A stretch of 10,297 nt of DNA from Symbiobacteriaceae bacterium (GCA_009779515.1 WREE01000064.1:1-10297); one strand, 5' to 3'. Shown: positions 1 to 6,610, counted from the first letter of the stretch. Made by a program: numbers and translations. Notes: generated by a model not told the origin, from the letters alone.

Positions 1-318
1 ACCTGCCAGAGCAATGCGCCACAGTTGGCTGCGGCCACTACGGTCGGACATGAAGAAAATATAGCGGCTACAGCCAGACCAGAAAGGTTGGCTGTCGCGA
101 ATCAGTTTATCGGCGACATGAGCTACGGTAAAACGGTAAGGTTCACTCCAACCGCTAGCAGTTTTATCTAGCAACCAAAGGGAACTGCGGTAACCGTTTT
201 TAACTCCGTCCATTTCAGTAAGCATGTAGACAATATGCTTGCCGTCAGGGGAGAGACGGGCGGCGCCAGGAAACTTAAGAGCCAGGAGATCTTCGGCGGT
301 AATGGGACGTTTGCTCAT
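1..318 (-). CDS. S9-family serine peptidase (prolyl oligopeptidase-like), N-terminal part
   Basis: The first 106 residues of a gene that runs off the left edge. The start is ATG at 318, with AAAGGAG about 8 bases upstream (326-333). The opening (ITAEDLLALKFPGAARLSPDGK, residues 6-27) is typical of the beta-propeller domain of S9 acylaminoacyl/dipeptidyl peptidases. Residues 76-100 (DSQPFWS, then FMSDRSGRSQLW) form a PD40/WD40-like propeller blade. In this family the propeller screens peptides entering a C-terminal alpha/beta-hydrolase domain with a Ser-Asp-His triad. That domain would lie outside the window, so catalytic competence cannot be checked. No signal peptide is visible, so the enzyme is probably cytoplasmic. 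It starts 27 bp after the last gene of membrane module copy B, and no terminator is visible between them, so co-transcription is likely. A non-peptidase TolB-like propeller protein is the main alternative. Confidence 0.82.
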   Translation of the reverse strand, partial: MSKRPITAEDLLALKFPGAARLSPDGKHIVYMLTEMDGVKNGYRSSLWLLDKTASGWSEPYRFTVAHVADKLIRDSQPFWSGCSRYIFFMSDRSGRSQLWRIALAG

Positions 319-345
319 GCTTAAAGCTCCTTTCCGTACACAAAG

Positions 346-1017
346 CTAGAACAGCTTCAAAACATCGGACATGATAAAGTCGAAACGACCGATTAGCAGG
401 GAGACATAGTTGGCGATGCCGGTACCAAAGCCAGCACCGAAGGCGGCCATCAAGACCAGGCGAGCTGTTCGAATCATAAAGCCAGCACGCCCTTTAAAGA
501 CATTCATGGAGAAGAGGAAGTAAGCCAGGGTGAGGGTGACCACACCGGTGAAAATGAAATTGTTGATGGAAGTAGCCAGATCGAACCTACCGTTGTTGGT
601 GACAAAGATAGGCAGCATGGTGCGCCGCACTTCCGTCAGCAGAGGCATAGCTACCCGTAGGGTTAAGTTGTAGCCAGCATTATAACCAACCCAAAAAGAC
701 ATGGGGTAGCGGGAGACCCAGGTATAGCCACGGAAAGGTTGGAAGTAGATCATACAGCCCAGGAGAATGGGAATTATGCGCCAATACTCACCGTTTTGGG
801 CTATATCCACCACCAAACCCGGCTTAATATTATTAGCAAAGGTGGTCACCATGGTATGGGCGGCAGCGGAGCCGACATAAGCGTGTTCGCAAATACGAAA
901 AACCGGGTTTTCCTTGTAGAGGAAGCTCCAAACCCCCAGAGTGACTAACACTCCTATCCAGGGAGATAAAGGGTTAAGGGCGTTGACTATCCCGATAGGG
1001 ACTTGCACACCAGCCAT
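346..1017 (-). CDS. Polytopic membrane protein of unknown function, module gene 4 (copy B)
   Basis: A 223-residue hydrophobic protein with about six membrane segments (near residues 17-34, 45-62, 79-94, 104-127, 150-171 and 179-209). I do not recognise a family with a known function. It aligns without gaps to the product of 3597-4268, at roughly 55-60 percent identity by eye. Shared motifs are RICE.AYVGSA.AH (41-54), VTTFAN.IKPG (57-67), IIP..LGC.IYFQPF (81-95), YP...WVGYNAGY (104-116), SINN (150-153), YFLFSMNV (166-173) and AFGAGFGTG (192-200). The glycine-rich block in the last helix and the paired GYNAGY suggest tight helix packing. The start is ATG at 1017, with GAGGAGG inside the end of the preceding gene, whose stop codon lies 1 bp away. 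It is the last gene of copy B. The serine peptidase gene follows after 27 bp. Confidence 0.9.
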   Translation of the reverse strand: MAGVQVPIGIVNALNPLSPWIGVLVTLGVWSFLYKENPVFRICEHAYVGSAAAHTMVTTFANNIKPGLVVDIAQNGEYWRIIPILLGCMIYFQPFRGYTWVSRYPMSFWVGYNAGYNLTLRVAMPLLTEVRRTMLPIFVTNNGRFDLATSINNFIFTGVVTLTLAYFLFSMNVFKGRAGFMIRTARLVLMAAFGAGFGTGIANYVSLLIGRFDFIMSDVLKLF

Positions 1018-1018
1018 A

Positions 1019-1861
1019 CTATTTCGCCTCCTCTTCGCGTTTAGTCTGGAAGTAACCGATATTGCCGATAATCAGCAAAGCAATGACGGCTAAGTGTCCC
1101 AATGCTTGGGCATCCATGGAACGTATAGCTTTGTAAGGACGGTTAGTGAGTTGCTCCAACTGAGCTGCGCCATTCAAACCGCCGATAAGACCGGCGGTGA
1201 GACCAGCCTGGTAGTTATTACCGCTGGAAATATACATACCCGAAGTGCAACAGTCGATAATGACGTTAACTTCACCGGTGGCTCGCCAAGCGGTGGTGTA
1301 GGTAGCAGTACCGGGAGAGCCAGGGTTCATAATGGCTAGGTAGCCCAAATCGCTGGCTTTCTCCAGACCTTTCATGACCGGCATTTCTGAGAGTTTTAAG
1401 CCGCCAATATCTCTGTCGGAGAAAGCATCGATAAAGTTAGTCCGAGCTTGGTCTAAAATACTGGTCGAGGAAGGGCGGTAACCTAAAATAACATAATCTT
1501 CGCCATACACCGCACCCGCTTCATCTAGGAAGGGAGCTGCCCACAATCTTGCTAAGCTGCAACCATCTGCCCAAAAACCGCCGATAACTATTTTATGCCC
1601 TAGCTCATACATCAGCTGGACGATAGCAATCATCATCGGTCTCAGCTCAGCGGCATTGGTGGCTGCAACCTCCGCTCCCACATAAGCGATGGTACCGGCA
1701 GGAAAAGAGCGGATAAGCTCAACGGTATCCAATACTTCCTGCTGGAAGACAATAGGAAACCCTATGGGGTTCATTAAGGGGACGGCAACCACAATGGCCA
1801 TAATGATATAGAGAATACGGTTATCAATAGATGCCGCTTTTTGCCATATACTGTTGTTCAT
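1019..1861 (-). CDS. Membrane-anchored protein with large soluble domain, module gene 3 (copy B)
   Basis: A 280-residue protein built as one membrane helix (about 16-34), a soluble domain of about 215 residues, and a second helix (about 255-273) followed by a charged tail (KREEEAK). The positive tail suggests that both termini are cytoplasmic and the domain lies outside. No known enzyme motif is recognised. Blocks shared with the paralogue at 4255-5118 are EVAATNAAELRPM (64-76), GGFW.DGC.LAR (94-105), LGYRPSSTS.LD (126-137), SDRDI.G.KLSEMPVM (148-163), AWRATGEV.VIIDC.TSGMY (191-210), GNNYQAG (214-220) and MDAQ..GH (249-256). Cys101 and Cys204 are conserved, and this copy has an extra Cys205. 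The dense conservation of Asp, Asn, Ser and Gly points to a binding or catalytic site rather than a plain scaffold. The start is ATG at 1861 behind GGGAGG. The gene lies 13 bp after module gene 2. Confidence 0.9.
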   Translation of the reverse strand: MNNSIWQKAASIDNRILYIIMAIVVAVPLMNPIGFPIVFQQEVLDTVELIRSFPAGTIAYVGAEVAATNAAELRPMMIAIVQLMYELGHKIVIGGFWADGCSLARLWAAPFLDEAGAVYGEDYVILGYRPSSTSILDQARTNFIDAFSDRDIGGLKLSEMPVMKGLEKASDLGYLAIMNPGSPGTATYTTAWRATGEVNVIIDCCTSGMYISSGNNYQAGLTAGLIGGLNGAAQLEQLTNRPYKAIRSMDAQALGHLAVIALLIIGNIGYFQTKREEEAK

Positions 1862-1874
1862 GGTTTATACCTCC

Positions 1875-2504
1875 CTATTCCCCTGCTTGCAGATGTCCGC
1901 GCTCGATTCCCACCAAGTTGCGAACACACTGGGAAAGGGTTCCCAGGGTGACCCCAATGGAGAGACCGCGAATAGCGGCATCGTTAATAACTTTGACAAT
2001 CCAGTTCTGGATAACAGGGAAGCCTCCCCACATGGCTGCACCCATAGGAACAGAGCCGATCATGGTAAAACAAGCTACCACCAAAAGAGCGGTAGATTCC
2101 CAGCTCCGTGCTCGAAAAGTGCGGTAACAAGCGGAGACCAGATAAAAGGAGTTTAGAGAGTAAACGGCAGCGGAAAGATTTACCTGAAAGGAGCTGTAAA
2201 AGAATTGATAGAAGGGGGCTGTAGTATTTCCCTGTAGAAAGACACCGCAAGTCAGCATCAGGAAGAAAAAGCCCAACAAAACAAAGCTATACTGATAATT
2301 TAACCTTTTTTGGGCGATATTACGGCTATGCAACCTGATGAGGTTGAGGGCGCCTAAACCAGCTGCCCAACCTACGGAAATGGTGACCGAAGGCATAAGA
2401 TAGCGGGTGGCAAAATTGTTAATAAAGCCGATTTTTAGCCATCCGTCGATGACCATGATCATACCAGCGACAAAAGATATGGTAAGGGGTACTGTGCGTC
2501 GCAT
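1875..2504 (-). CDS. Polytopic membrane protein of unknown function, module gene 2 (copy B)
   Basis: A 209-residue integral membrane protein with about six helices (near residues 6-23, 42-58, 72-90, 108-127, 137-158 and 177-196). It is not recognised as any characterised transporter or enzyme. It aligns without gaps to the product of 5133-5762. The best-conserved stretch is 84-138, with LTCG.FLQGNT, PFYQFFYS, QVNLSAAVYSL and CYR.FRARS.EST. The last 16 residues (VRNLVGIERGHLQAGE) are identical in the two copies and follow the final helix, so they are probably a cytoplasmic tail with a specific contact. The Arg-rich loop FRARS (130-134) is probably cytoplasmic too. The start is ATG at 2504 behind GGAGG. 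Gene 1 ends 13 bp upstream and gene 3 begins 13 bp downstream, which indicates co-translation. Confidence 0.9.
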   Translation of the reverse strand: MRRTVPLTISFVAGMIMVIDGWLKIGFINNFATRYLMPSVTISVGWAAGLGALNLIRLHSRNIAQKRLNYQYSFVLLGFFFLMLTCGVFLQGNTTAPFYQFFYSSFQVNLSAAVYSLNSFYLVSACYRTFRARSWESTALLVVACFTMIGSVPMGAAMWGGFPVIQNWIVKVINDAAIRGLSIGVTLGTLSQCVRNLVGIERGHLQAGE

Positions 2505-2517
2505 TTACCCTGCCTCC

Positions 2518-3351
2518 TTAGTAAAGAATCAGTAAGTCGCCGATGAGCGTACTGCCAAATGTGACAAAAAGCGTCCCGGATAAAATTAGGGCTATGAGAA
2601 TTACTTTAATTATATCCTGGGCTGCCAACATACCGGTACGGAGCCGATCCTGGGTTAAATAGGCAGAAGCTACATAGAGTTCCTCCACCATGAGGCAGTA
2701 GTCACAGGCGGCTACCAGGAAGGGGGTTTGCAGGTTGTTCGTTTGCCCGGCAATTTGAATAGCCCCGGCAGCTGCTCCAGCTTCAGCCAAGAGTAGAGCT
2801 TCAGCGGCTAAACTGCCAAACATATGGTGGGCAGCAGCACGTTCCCGCTGAACTATACCGACACAACCGGAGGCAAAACCGAACTGGTCACCACTGAGGT
2901 AGCGCATATCATCGGTACGAAAGGCATCCGGTTTCCCCTCTTCCACATAGCAAGCTTGAATGGTGGATTGAGCCACTGCTAAAACTTCGGGGTAGCGGAA
3001 GCAGCCGATTAGGCGGACATCATAGCGAGCAGTTTGCTTGGCTACATACGAAAGAACAGCTAAAGCGCCGTAGGTGGGAGCGGAAAAGGAACTCATACCG
3101 GGGTTGAAAACCACAGGGCGCCCCATTTCCGTGGCACGACCGATAGATTCGTCAATGGCATCGAGACCGGCGATGCGGCGGAGCTTGGGGAGAGGTCTGC
3201 TGCTTTGGGTCGCCACCCGATAATAATAGATGACTAAAGCGGCAAAGAAACCAAAGAGTAAGAAGGATGCTAGGCTTATTTGGTTGCTGTCCGACTTGAG
3301 CCATGAGGTGAAAAGGGGAGCAACTGCGGCACGCATACTCGCCAGATTCAT
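2518..3351 (-). CDS. DUF6754-like membrane-anchored protein, module gene 1 (copy B)
   Basis: A 277-residue protein resembling the DUF6754 family as I recall it. The function of that family is unknown. The architecture is a membrane helix (about 27-45), a soluble domain of about 200 residues, and a second helix (about 246-270). The basic stretch straight after helix 1 (RVATQSSRPLPKLRR, 45-59) suggests that the domain is cytoplasmic with both termini outside. Strongly conserved blocks against 5777-6610 are LPKLRRIAGLDA.DE.IGRATEMGRP (54-79), FNPG.S.FSAPT (82-93), YLSGDQFGFASGC (151-163), AGQTNNLQTPFLVAACDYCL (201-220) and EELYVASAYL (223-232). Cys117, Cys163, Cys216 and Cys219 are kept in both copies. 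The start is ATG at 3351, with AAGGAG 9 bases upstream. It is the first gene of copy B. A strong intrinsic terminator ends only about 40 bp before its start, so expression may be gated there. Confidence 0.9.
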   Translation of the reverse strand: MNLASMRAAVAPLFTSWLKSDSNQISLASFLLFGFFAALVIYYYRVATQSSRPLPKLRRIAGLDAIDESIGRATEMGRPVVFNPGMSSFSAPTYGALAVLSYVAKQTARYDVRLIGCFRYPEVLAVAQSTIQACYVEEGKPDAFRTDDMRYLSGDQFGFASGCVGIVQRERAAAHHMFGSLAAEALLLAEAGAAAGAIQIAGQTNNLQTPFLVAACDYCLMVEELYVASAYLTQDRLRTGMLAAQDIIKVILIALILSGTLFVTFGSTLIGDLLILY

Positions 3352-3391
3352 ACAAAATCACTCCTTAGTGCAATACTTTTAAACACTGTCT

Positions 3392-3426
3392 AAAAAAGGA
3401 ACGGACAACCATTTGCCCGCTCCTTT
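3392..3426 (-). terminator. Rho-independent terminator ahead of module copy B
   Basis: Read on the minus strand, a 14-bp stem (AAAGGAGCGGGCAA with TTGTCCGTTCCTTT) closes a four-base ATGG loop and runs into six T. Two of the pairs are G-U in minus-strand RNA but would be A-C mismatches in plus-strand RNA. The structure therefore works only for minus-strand transcription. It could end transcripts reading through from module copy A, or act as an attenuator in the leader of copy B, whose first start codon is about 40 bp downstream. Confidence 0.8.
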
Positions 3427-3448
3427 GGCTGTGGAAGGATAATGCCTC

Positions 3449-3481
3449 CTTCTCCTGGGAAGCGGTGTTCACCAGGAGAAG
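3449..3481 (-). other. Leader hairpin 2 (10-bp stem)
   Basis: A perfect 10-bp inverted repeat (CTTCTCCTGG / CCAGGAGAAG) around a 13-base loop, 22 bp upstream of the terminator stem in the direction of transcription. The loop, read on the minus strand, contains CCGCTTC. This could pair, with one bulged base, to GAGCGG in the 5' arm of the terminator, which would make a possible antiterminator contact. The hairpin is directly visible; the regulatory role is inferred. Confidence 0.5.
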
Positions 3482-3506
3482 CCAGAGTCTGGTTGGGAGA
3501 TTTTCC

Positions 3507-3547
3507 ACTGGCTGCCACCAAGGCTAGCTTCCCTCGTGGCAGGCAGT
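3507..3547 (-). other. Leader hairpin 1 (12-bp stem, one mismatch)
   Basis: The inverted repeat ACTGcCTGCCAC / GTGGCAGcCAGT (minus strand) has 11 of 12 pairs around a 17-base loop. It begins where a transcript from the possible promoter at 3554-3582 would start. With hairpin 2 and the terminator it makes a three-stem leader. I did not recognise the consensus of a T-box, cobalamin, SAM, TPP, glycine or cyclic-di-GMP riboswitch in it. Confidence 0.5.
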
Positions 3548-3553
3548 AAGGTC

Positions 3554-3582
3554 AATGTTGGGTCTAAAATAGTTAGTGGCAA
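3554..3582 (-). promoter_or_regulatory. Possible sigma-A-type promoter for module copy B
   Basis: On the minus strand, TTGCCA (3577-3582, five of six matches to TTGACA) is followed after 17 bases by AACATT (3554-3559, only three of six matches to TATAAT). The spacing is ideal and the predicted start, near 3547, coincides with the base of leader hairpin 1. The -10 element is weak, so this is a tentative call. Copy B may instead be reached only by readthrough from copy A. Confidence 0.3.
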
Positions 3583-3596
3583 ACTTTGTTTGGTAA

Positions 3597-4268
3597 CTAA
3601 TACAAGGTGAGCCACTCCGAGAAAAGGAAGTCTAGTCGCCCAATAAGCAGGGAGATACGAGTACCGACACCGGTACCGAAACCGGCGCCAAAAGCTACCA
3701 TCATGATAACCCTGGCTACTCGTAGTAAGAAGGAGTACCTTCCCGTGTAGACATTCATGGAGAACAGGAAGTAGGACATGGTAAAGAGGACAAAAAGGGA
3801 AAAGAGAATGTTGTTGATAGAATCGACTAAACTAATACCGTTCGCGGTGCGCACAATAACCGGCAACATGGTTTGCCTAATTTGAGTGAGTAGAGGCATC
3901 GCGGTACGCATGGTTAAAGCGTAACCGGCGTTATAACCTACCCAGTACGCCATGGGGTAACGAGCAATCCACATCTTGGTGCGGAAAGGTTGGAAGTAGA
4001 TAAGGCACCCTAAGCAGATGGGGATAATTTCCCAGTAGTTACCGTTTTGAATAATGTTGGTGAGTACACCTGGCTTGATGGTATTAGCAAAGGTCGTGAC
4101 CAAGCCATGGGCTGAGGCAGAACCCACATAAGCAAATTCGCAGATGCGATAGAAGGGGTTTTCCCGGTAAAGCATACTCCAAACCCCAAAGGTGACAATA
4201 ACACCTAAATAGATGCCAAACGGTTGTAAAGAGGCTGTGATACCAGCCGGTACGTTAACCCCCTGCAT
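3597..4268 (-). CDS. Polytopic membrane protein of unknown function, module gene 4 (copy A)
   Basis: A 223-residue protein with about six predicted helices, the same length as its paralogue at 346-1017 and colinear with it. Cys43 (in RICEFAYVGSA) and Cys88 (in CLGCLIYFQPF) are kept in both copies, as are Gly-rich helix motifs such as AFGAGFGTG (192-200). Basic loops at 34-41 and 96-103 are candidate cytoplasmic faces. The start is ATG at 4268, with GGGAGG inside gene 3. The gene overlaps the end of gene 3 by 14 bp, the only overlap in either module, so translation is probably coupled. It is the last gene of copy A. It is followed by 245 bp with a possible promoter, hairpins and a terminator before copy B begins. 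No function is recognised. Confidence 0.9.
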   Translation of the reverse strand: MQGVNVPAGITASLQPFGIYLGVIVTFGVWSMLYRENPFYRICEFAYVGSASAHGLVTTFANTIKPGVLTNIIQNGNYWEIIPICLGCLIYFQPFRTKMWIARYPMAYWVGYNAGYALTMRTAMPLLTQIRQTMLPVIVRTANGISLVDSINNILFSLFVLFTMSYFLFSMNVYTGRYSFLLRVARVIMMVAFGAGFGTGVGTRISLLIGRLDFLFSEWLTLY

Positions 4269-5118
4269 GTTCTTTCGCCTCCCTATCCATGCGTCTTATC
4301 TGGTAGTAGCCGATATTACCAATAATAAGGTAAAGTAAAATGGCAAAGTGCCCGGTTCCCTGGGCGTCCATACCCCGGATAGCTTTCCCCGGATAGCCGA
4401 TGAGTTGCTCAACTTGCGCTGAACCGTTAAGACCACCCACCAAACCTTTGGTAATACCCGCCTGATAGTTGTTACCAGCCGTGGTATACATACCGGAAGT
4501 GGGGCAATCGATAATGACATCGACTTCACCAGTAGCTCGCCAGGCAGAGATATATGTGGAAGTACCGGGAGTCCCCGGACTCATGCAAACCAGGTAATCA
4601 ATGTCGCTGGCTTTAGTCACTCCCGCCATAACTGGCATTTCCGAGAGCTTACGCCCGGCAATATCCCGGTCGGAGTAAGCGTTGATTATATCTTTGCGAC
4701 ATTCATCAAGGACACTGGTGGATGAGGGGCGGTAACCTAAGTTAACGTAATTAACCCCATATACCGCTCCCATCTCTTCAAAGATAGGATCTAGCCAAAT
4801 ACGCGCCAGGTTGCAGCCATCTGTCCAAAAACCACCGATAATTATCCGGTGGTTTTGCATAACCAGGTAGCGAGCAAAGGCCGTAATCATTGGTCGTAGC
4901 TCGGCGGCGTTAGTGGCAGCTACTTCAGAGGCTAACCAAACCACGGAGCCTTCCGGGAAGCTGGCAATAAGGGCTAAGGTGTCACGGACTTCGTCGAGAA
5001 TAACTAAAGGTAAGCCGATAGGTCGCAGTAGGGGAACAGCGACCATGACCAGTAACGCCAAATAAAGGATACGGCTATCGATAGCCGCGAGTCTATGCCA
5101 TATGGTACTGTTGTTCAT
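4255..5118 (-). CDS. Membrane-anchored protein with large soluble domain, module gene 3 (copy A)
   Basis: A 287-residue protein, seven residues longer than its paralogue at 1019-1861. The difference is one residue near the N-terminus and a C-terminal extension ending EHAGG. A helix at about 17-34 and another at about 256-273 bracket a soluble domain probably outside the membrane, given the basic tail IRRMDREAK. The domain shares with copy B the blocks EVAATNAAELRPM, GGFW.DGC.LAR, LGYRPSSTS.LD, SDRDI.G.KLSEMPVM, AWRATGEV.VIIDC and GNNYQAG. Copy A reads DCPTSGM where copy B reads DCCTSGM. No catalytic family is recognised. Start ATG 5118 has GGAGG nine bases upstream. The 3' end, including the stop codon, overlaps the start of gene 4 by 14 bp. 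Confidence 0.9.
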   Translation of the reverse strand: MNNSTIWHRLAAIDSRILYLALLVMVAVPLLRPIGLPLVILDEVRDTLALIASFPEGSVVWLASEVAATNAAELRPMITAFARYLVMQNHRIIIGGFWTDGCNLARIWLDPIFEEMGAVYGVNYVNLGYRPSSTSVLDECRKDIINAYSDRDIAGRKLSEMPVMAGVTKASDIDYLVCMSPGTPGTSTYISAWRATGEVDVIIDCPTSGMYTTAGNNYQAGITKGLVGGLNGSAQVEQLIGYPGKAIRGMDAQGTGHFAILLYLIIGNIGYYQIRRMDREAKEHAGG

Positions 5119-5132
5119 ATCTCGTTCCCTCC

Positions 5133-5762
5133 TTACTCGCCAGCCTGTAGATGTCCGCGCTCGATGCCAACCAGGTTACGGACACTCTGGGAGAGACCGC
5201 CCAAAGTAAGCCCGATAGACCAACCGCGGATGACAGAGTCGTTGACAATCTTCAGAAGCCAACCTTGTATGGCAGGGAAGCCGCTCCAAATGGCTGCCCC
5301 TACGGGAACAGAGCCGATCATGACGATAGCAGCAGAGACCAGCAAGACGGTAGATTCTACGCTACGAGCACGGAAAGCCCGGTAACATGAGCTGGCTAAG
5401 TAAAATGATGCCAGTGAGTAAACCGCAGCACTCAAGTTGACCTGAATATTGCTGTAGAAGAACTGGTAGAAAGGGTTCGCCGTGTTCCCCTGGAGGAAAA
5501 TTCCGCAGGTGAGCATGAAAAGCCAAACACCAATAAGAACATAGCTAAATTGATAGTTTTGCCGTTTGCTGCTGATATGGCGAATATGAAGGCGAATTAA
5601 GTTGAGGGAACCTAAGCCGGCAGCCCAGGCTACCGATACCGAAATGGAACGCATGAGATAGTCGGTGGCAAAGTTATTAATAATAGGAATTTTAAAGTAG
5701 CTGTCCAGGATCATCAGGATACCAGCCGTAAAGGAGAGTATCAAAGGAACCGTTCTGCGCAT
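5133..5762 (-). CDS. Polytopic membrane protein of unknown function, module gene 2 (copy A)
   Basis: A 209-residue protein of about six helices, identical in length to the product of 1875-2504 and colinear with it. Shared features are an N-terminal MRRTVPL, a central LTCGIFLQGNT followed by PFYQFFYS and QVNLSAAVYSL, the CYRAFRARS loop, and an identical 16-residue C-terminal tail (VRNLVGIERGHLQAGE). It is probably an integral core subunit of the module. No transporter or enzyme signature is recognised. The start is ATG at 5762 behind AAAGGAGG, which overlaps the stop codon region of gene 1 (gap 14 bp). Gene 3 follows after 14 bp. The near-equal spacing in copy B shows that the junctions were duplicated along with the genes. 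Confidence 0.9.
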   Translation of the reverse strand: MRRTVPLILSFTAGILMILDSYFKIPIINNFATDYLMRSISVSVAWAAGLGSLNLIRLHIRHISSKRQNYQFSYVLIGVWLFMLTCGIFLQGNTANPFYQFFYSNIQVNLSAAVYSLASFYLASSCYRAFRARSVESTVLLVSAAIVMIGSVPVGAAIWSGFPAIQGWLLKIVNDSVIRGWSIGLTLGGLSQSVRNLVGIERGHLQAGE

Positions 5763-5776
5763 TTACTGACCCTCCT

Positions 5777-6610
5777 TTAGTATAATGTCATCAAATCGGA
5801 AACTATTTTGCTCCCGAATGACTCAAAAATAATGCCAAGAACCATGATGGTCATCAATACGAGACGGCAGATATCTTGAGCTGCCAACATACCCACACGT
5901 AATCTATCTTTGCTGAGGTAGGCAGAAGCCACATAGAGTTCCTCGTTCATTAAGCAGTAGTCGCAGGCGGCTACCAGGAAGGGGGTTTGCAAGTTGTTAG
6001 TCTGTCCTGCCACCTGGATAGCTCCGGCGACGTTACCCGCTTCAGCGATAATCAGAGCTTCTGCCGCAAAGTTGCCAAACATCATTTGAGCAGCTATGCG
6101 TTCTCTTTGAATAACACCTATACAGCCGGAAGCAAAACCGAACTGGTCGCCACTGAGGTAACGAATGTCGTCTAAACGGAAAGACTCAGCTTTACCCTGT
6201 TCGATATAAGCAGTTTGTACAATAGACTGAGCAACGGACATAACCTGGGGTGAGTTGTAGCATCCCAGGAGGCGAGCGTCGTAACGGGCAGTTTGTCCGG
6301 CTATATAACCTAAAACTGCTAAAGCAGCAAAGGTAGGAGCCGAAAAGCCGCTGGTGCCTGGGTTAAAACAGACGGGACGTCCCATTTCGGTAGCGCGCCC
6401 GATAGCTTCGTCCACGGCATCCAATCCGGCAATACGCCGCAGCTTGGGTAAGGGATCGGTACCATGGGTAGCTTTACGCCAATACACTAGGATAACTGTG
6501 GAGAAGACGCCAAAGTAGAGGAGGGTAGCTAGCCCTAAACGGTTGCTATCGTTTTTCAGCCAGCTGCCAAGGAGAGATTCCATGGTTACACGGAGTTCGG
6601 CAGTATTCAT
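5777..6610 (-). CDS. DUF6754-like membrane-anchored protein, module gene 1 (copy A)
   Basis: A 277-residue protein colinear with the product of 2518-3351, about two thirds identical by eye and more so in the soluble core. It has a helix at about 27-45, the basic segment WRKATHGTDPLPKLRR (suggesting that the following domain is cytoplasmic), a core of about 200 residues, and a helix at about 246-270. Invariant blocks include IGRATEMGRP, YLSGDQFGFASGC, AGQTNNLQTPFLVAACDYCL and EELYVASAYL. Cys117, 163, 216 and 219 are conserved. The family resembles DUF6754, of unknown function. An in-frame TGA just upstream limits the start to ATG 6610 or later. The only strong Shine-Dalgarno (AAGGAG) is about 15 bases away, longer than usual, so initiation may be weak. 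It is the first gene of copy A, after a 451-bp gap rich in inverted repeats. Confidence 0.9.
   Translation of the reverse strand: MNTAELRVTMESLLGSWLKNDSNRLGLATLLYFGVFSTVILVYWRKATHGTDPLPKLRRIAGLDAVDEAIGRATEMGRPVCFNPGTSGFSAPTFAALAVLGYIAGQTARYDARLLGCYNSPQVMSVAQSIVQTAYIEQGKAESFRLDDIRYLSGDQFGFASGCIGVIQRERIAAQMMFGNFAAEALIIAEAGNVAGAIQVAGQTNNLQTPFLVAACDYCLMNEELYVASAYLSKDRLRVGMLAAQDICRLVLMTIMVLGIIFESFGSKIVSDLMTLY

Larger units (their letters stand above)
346..6610 (-). repeat. Tandem duplication of a four-gene membrane module
   Basis: Genes at 5777-6610, 5133-5762, 4255-5118 and 3597-4268 are matched one for one, in the same order and strand, by 2518-3351, 1875-2504, 1019-1861 and 346-1017. Protein lengths are 277/277, 209/209, 287/280 and 223/223. 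Gaps are 14 and 14 bp in copy A against 13 and 13 bp in copy B, and the last junction is a 14-bp overlap against a 1-bp gap. The divergence at protein level means an old duplication with both copies kept under selection, or acquisition of a second diverged copy next to the first. Confidence 0.92.

Noticed and set aside
1831..2156. Plus-strand frames of about 100 codons opposite module gene 2, with a similar one at 5095-5390
   Set aside because: They recur in both copies only because they mirror the conserved minus-strand genes; composition and lack of starts argue against coding.
3352..3596. T-box or known riboswitch upstream of module copy B
   Set aside because: The T-box GGGTGGNACC motif and the conserved boxes of common riboswitches were not found, although a terminator and two hairpins are present.
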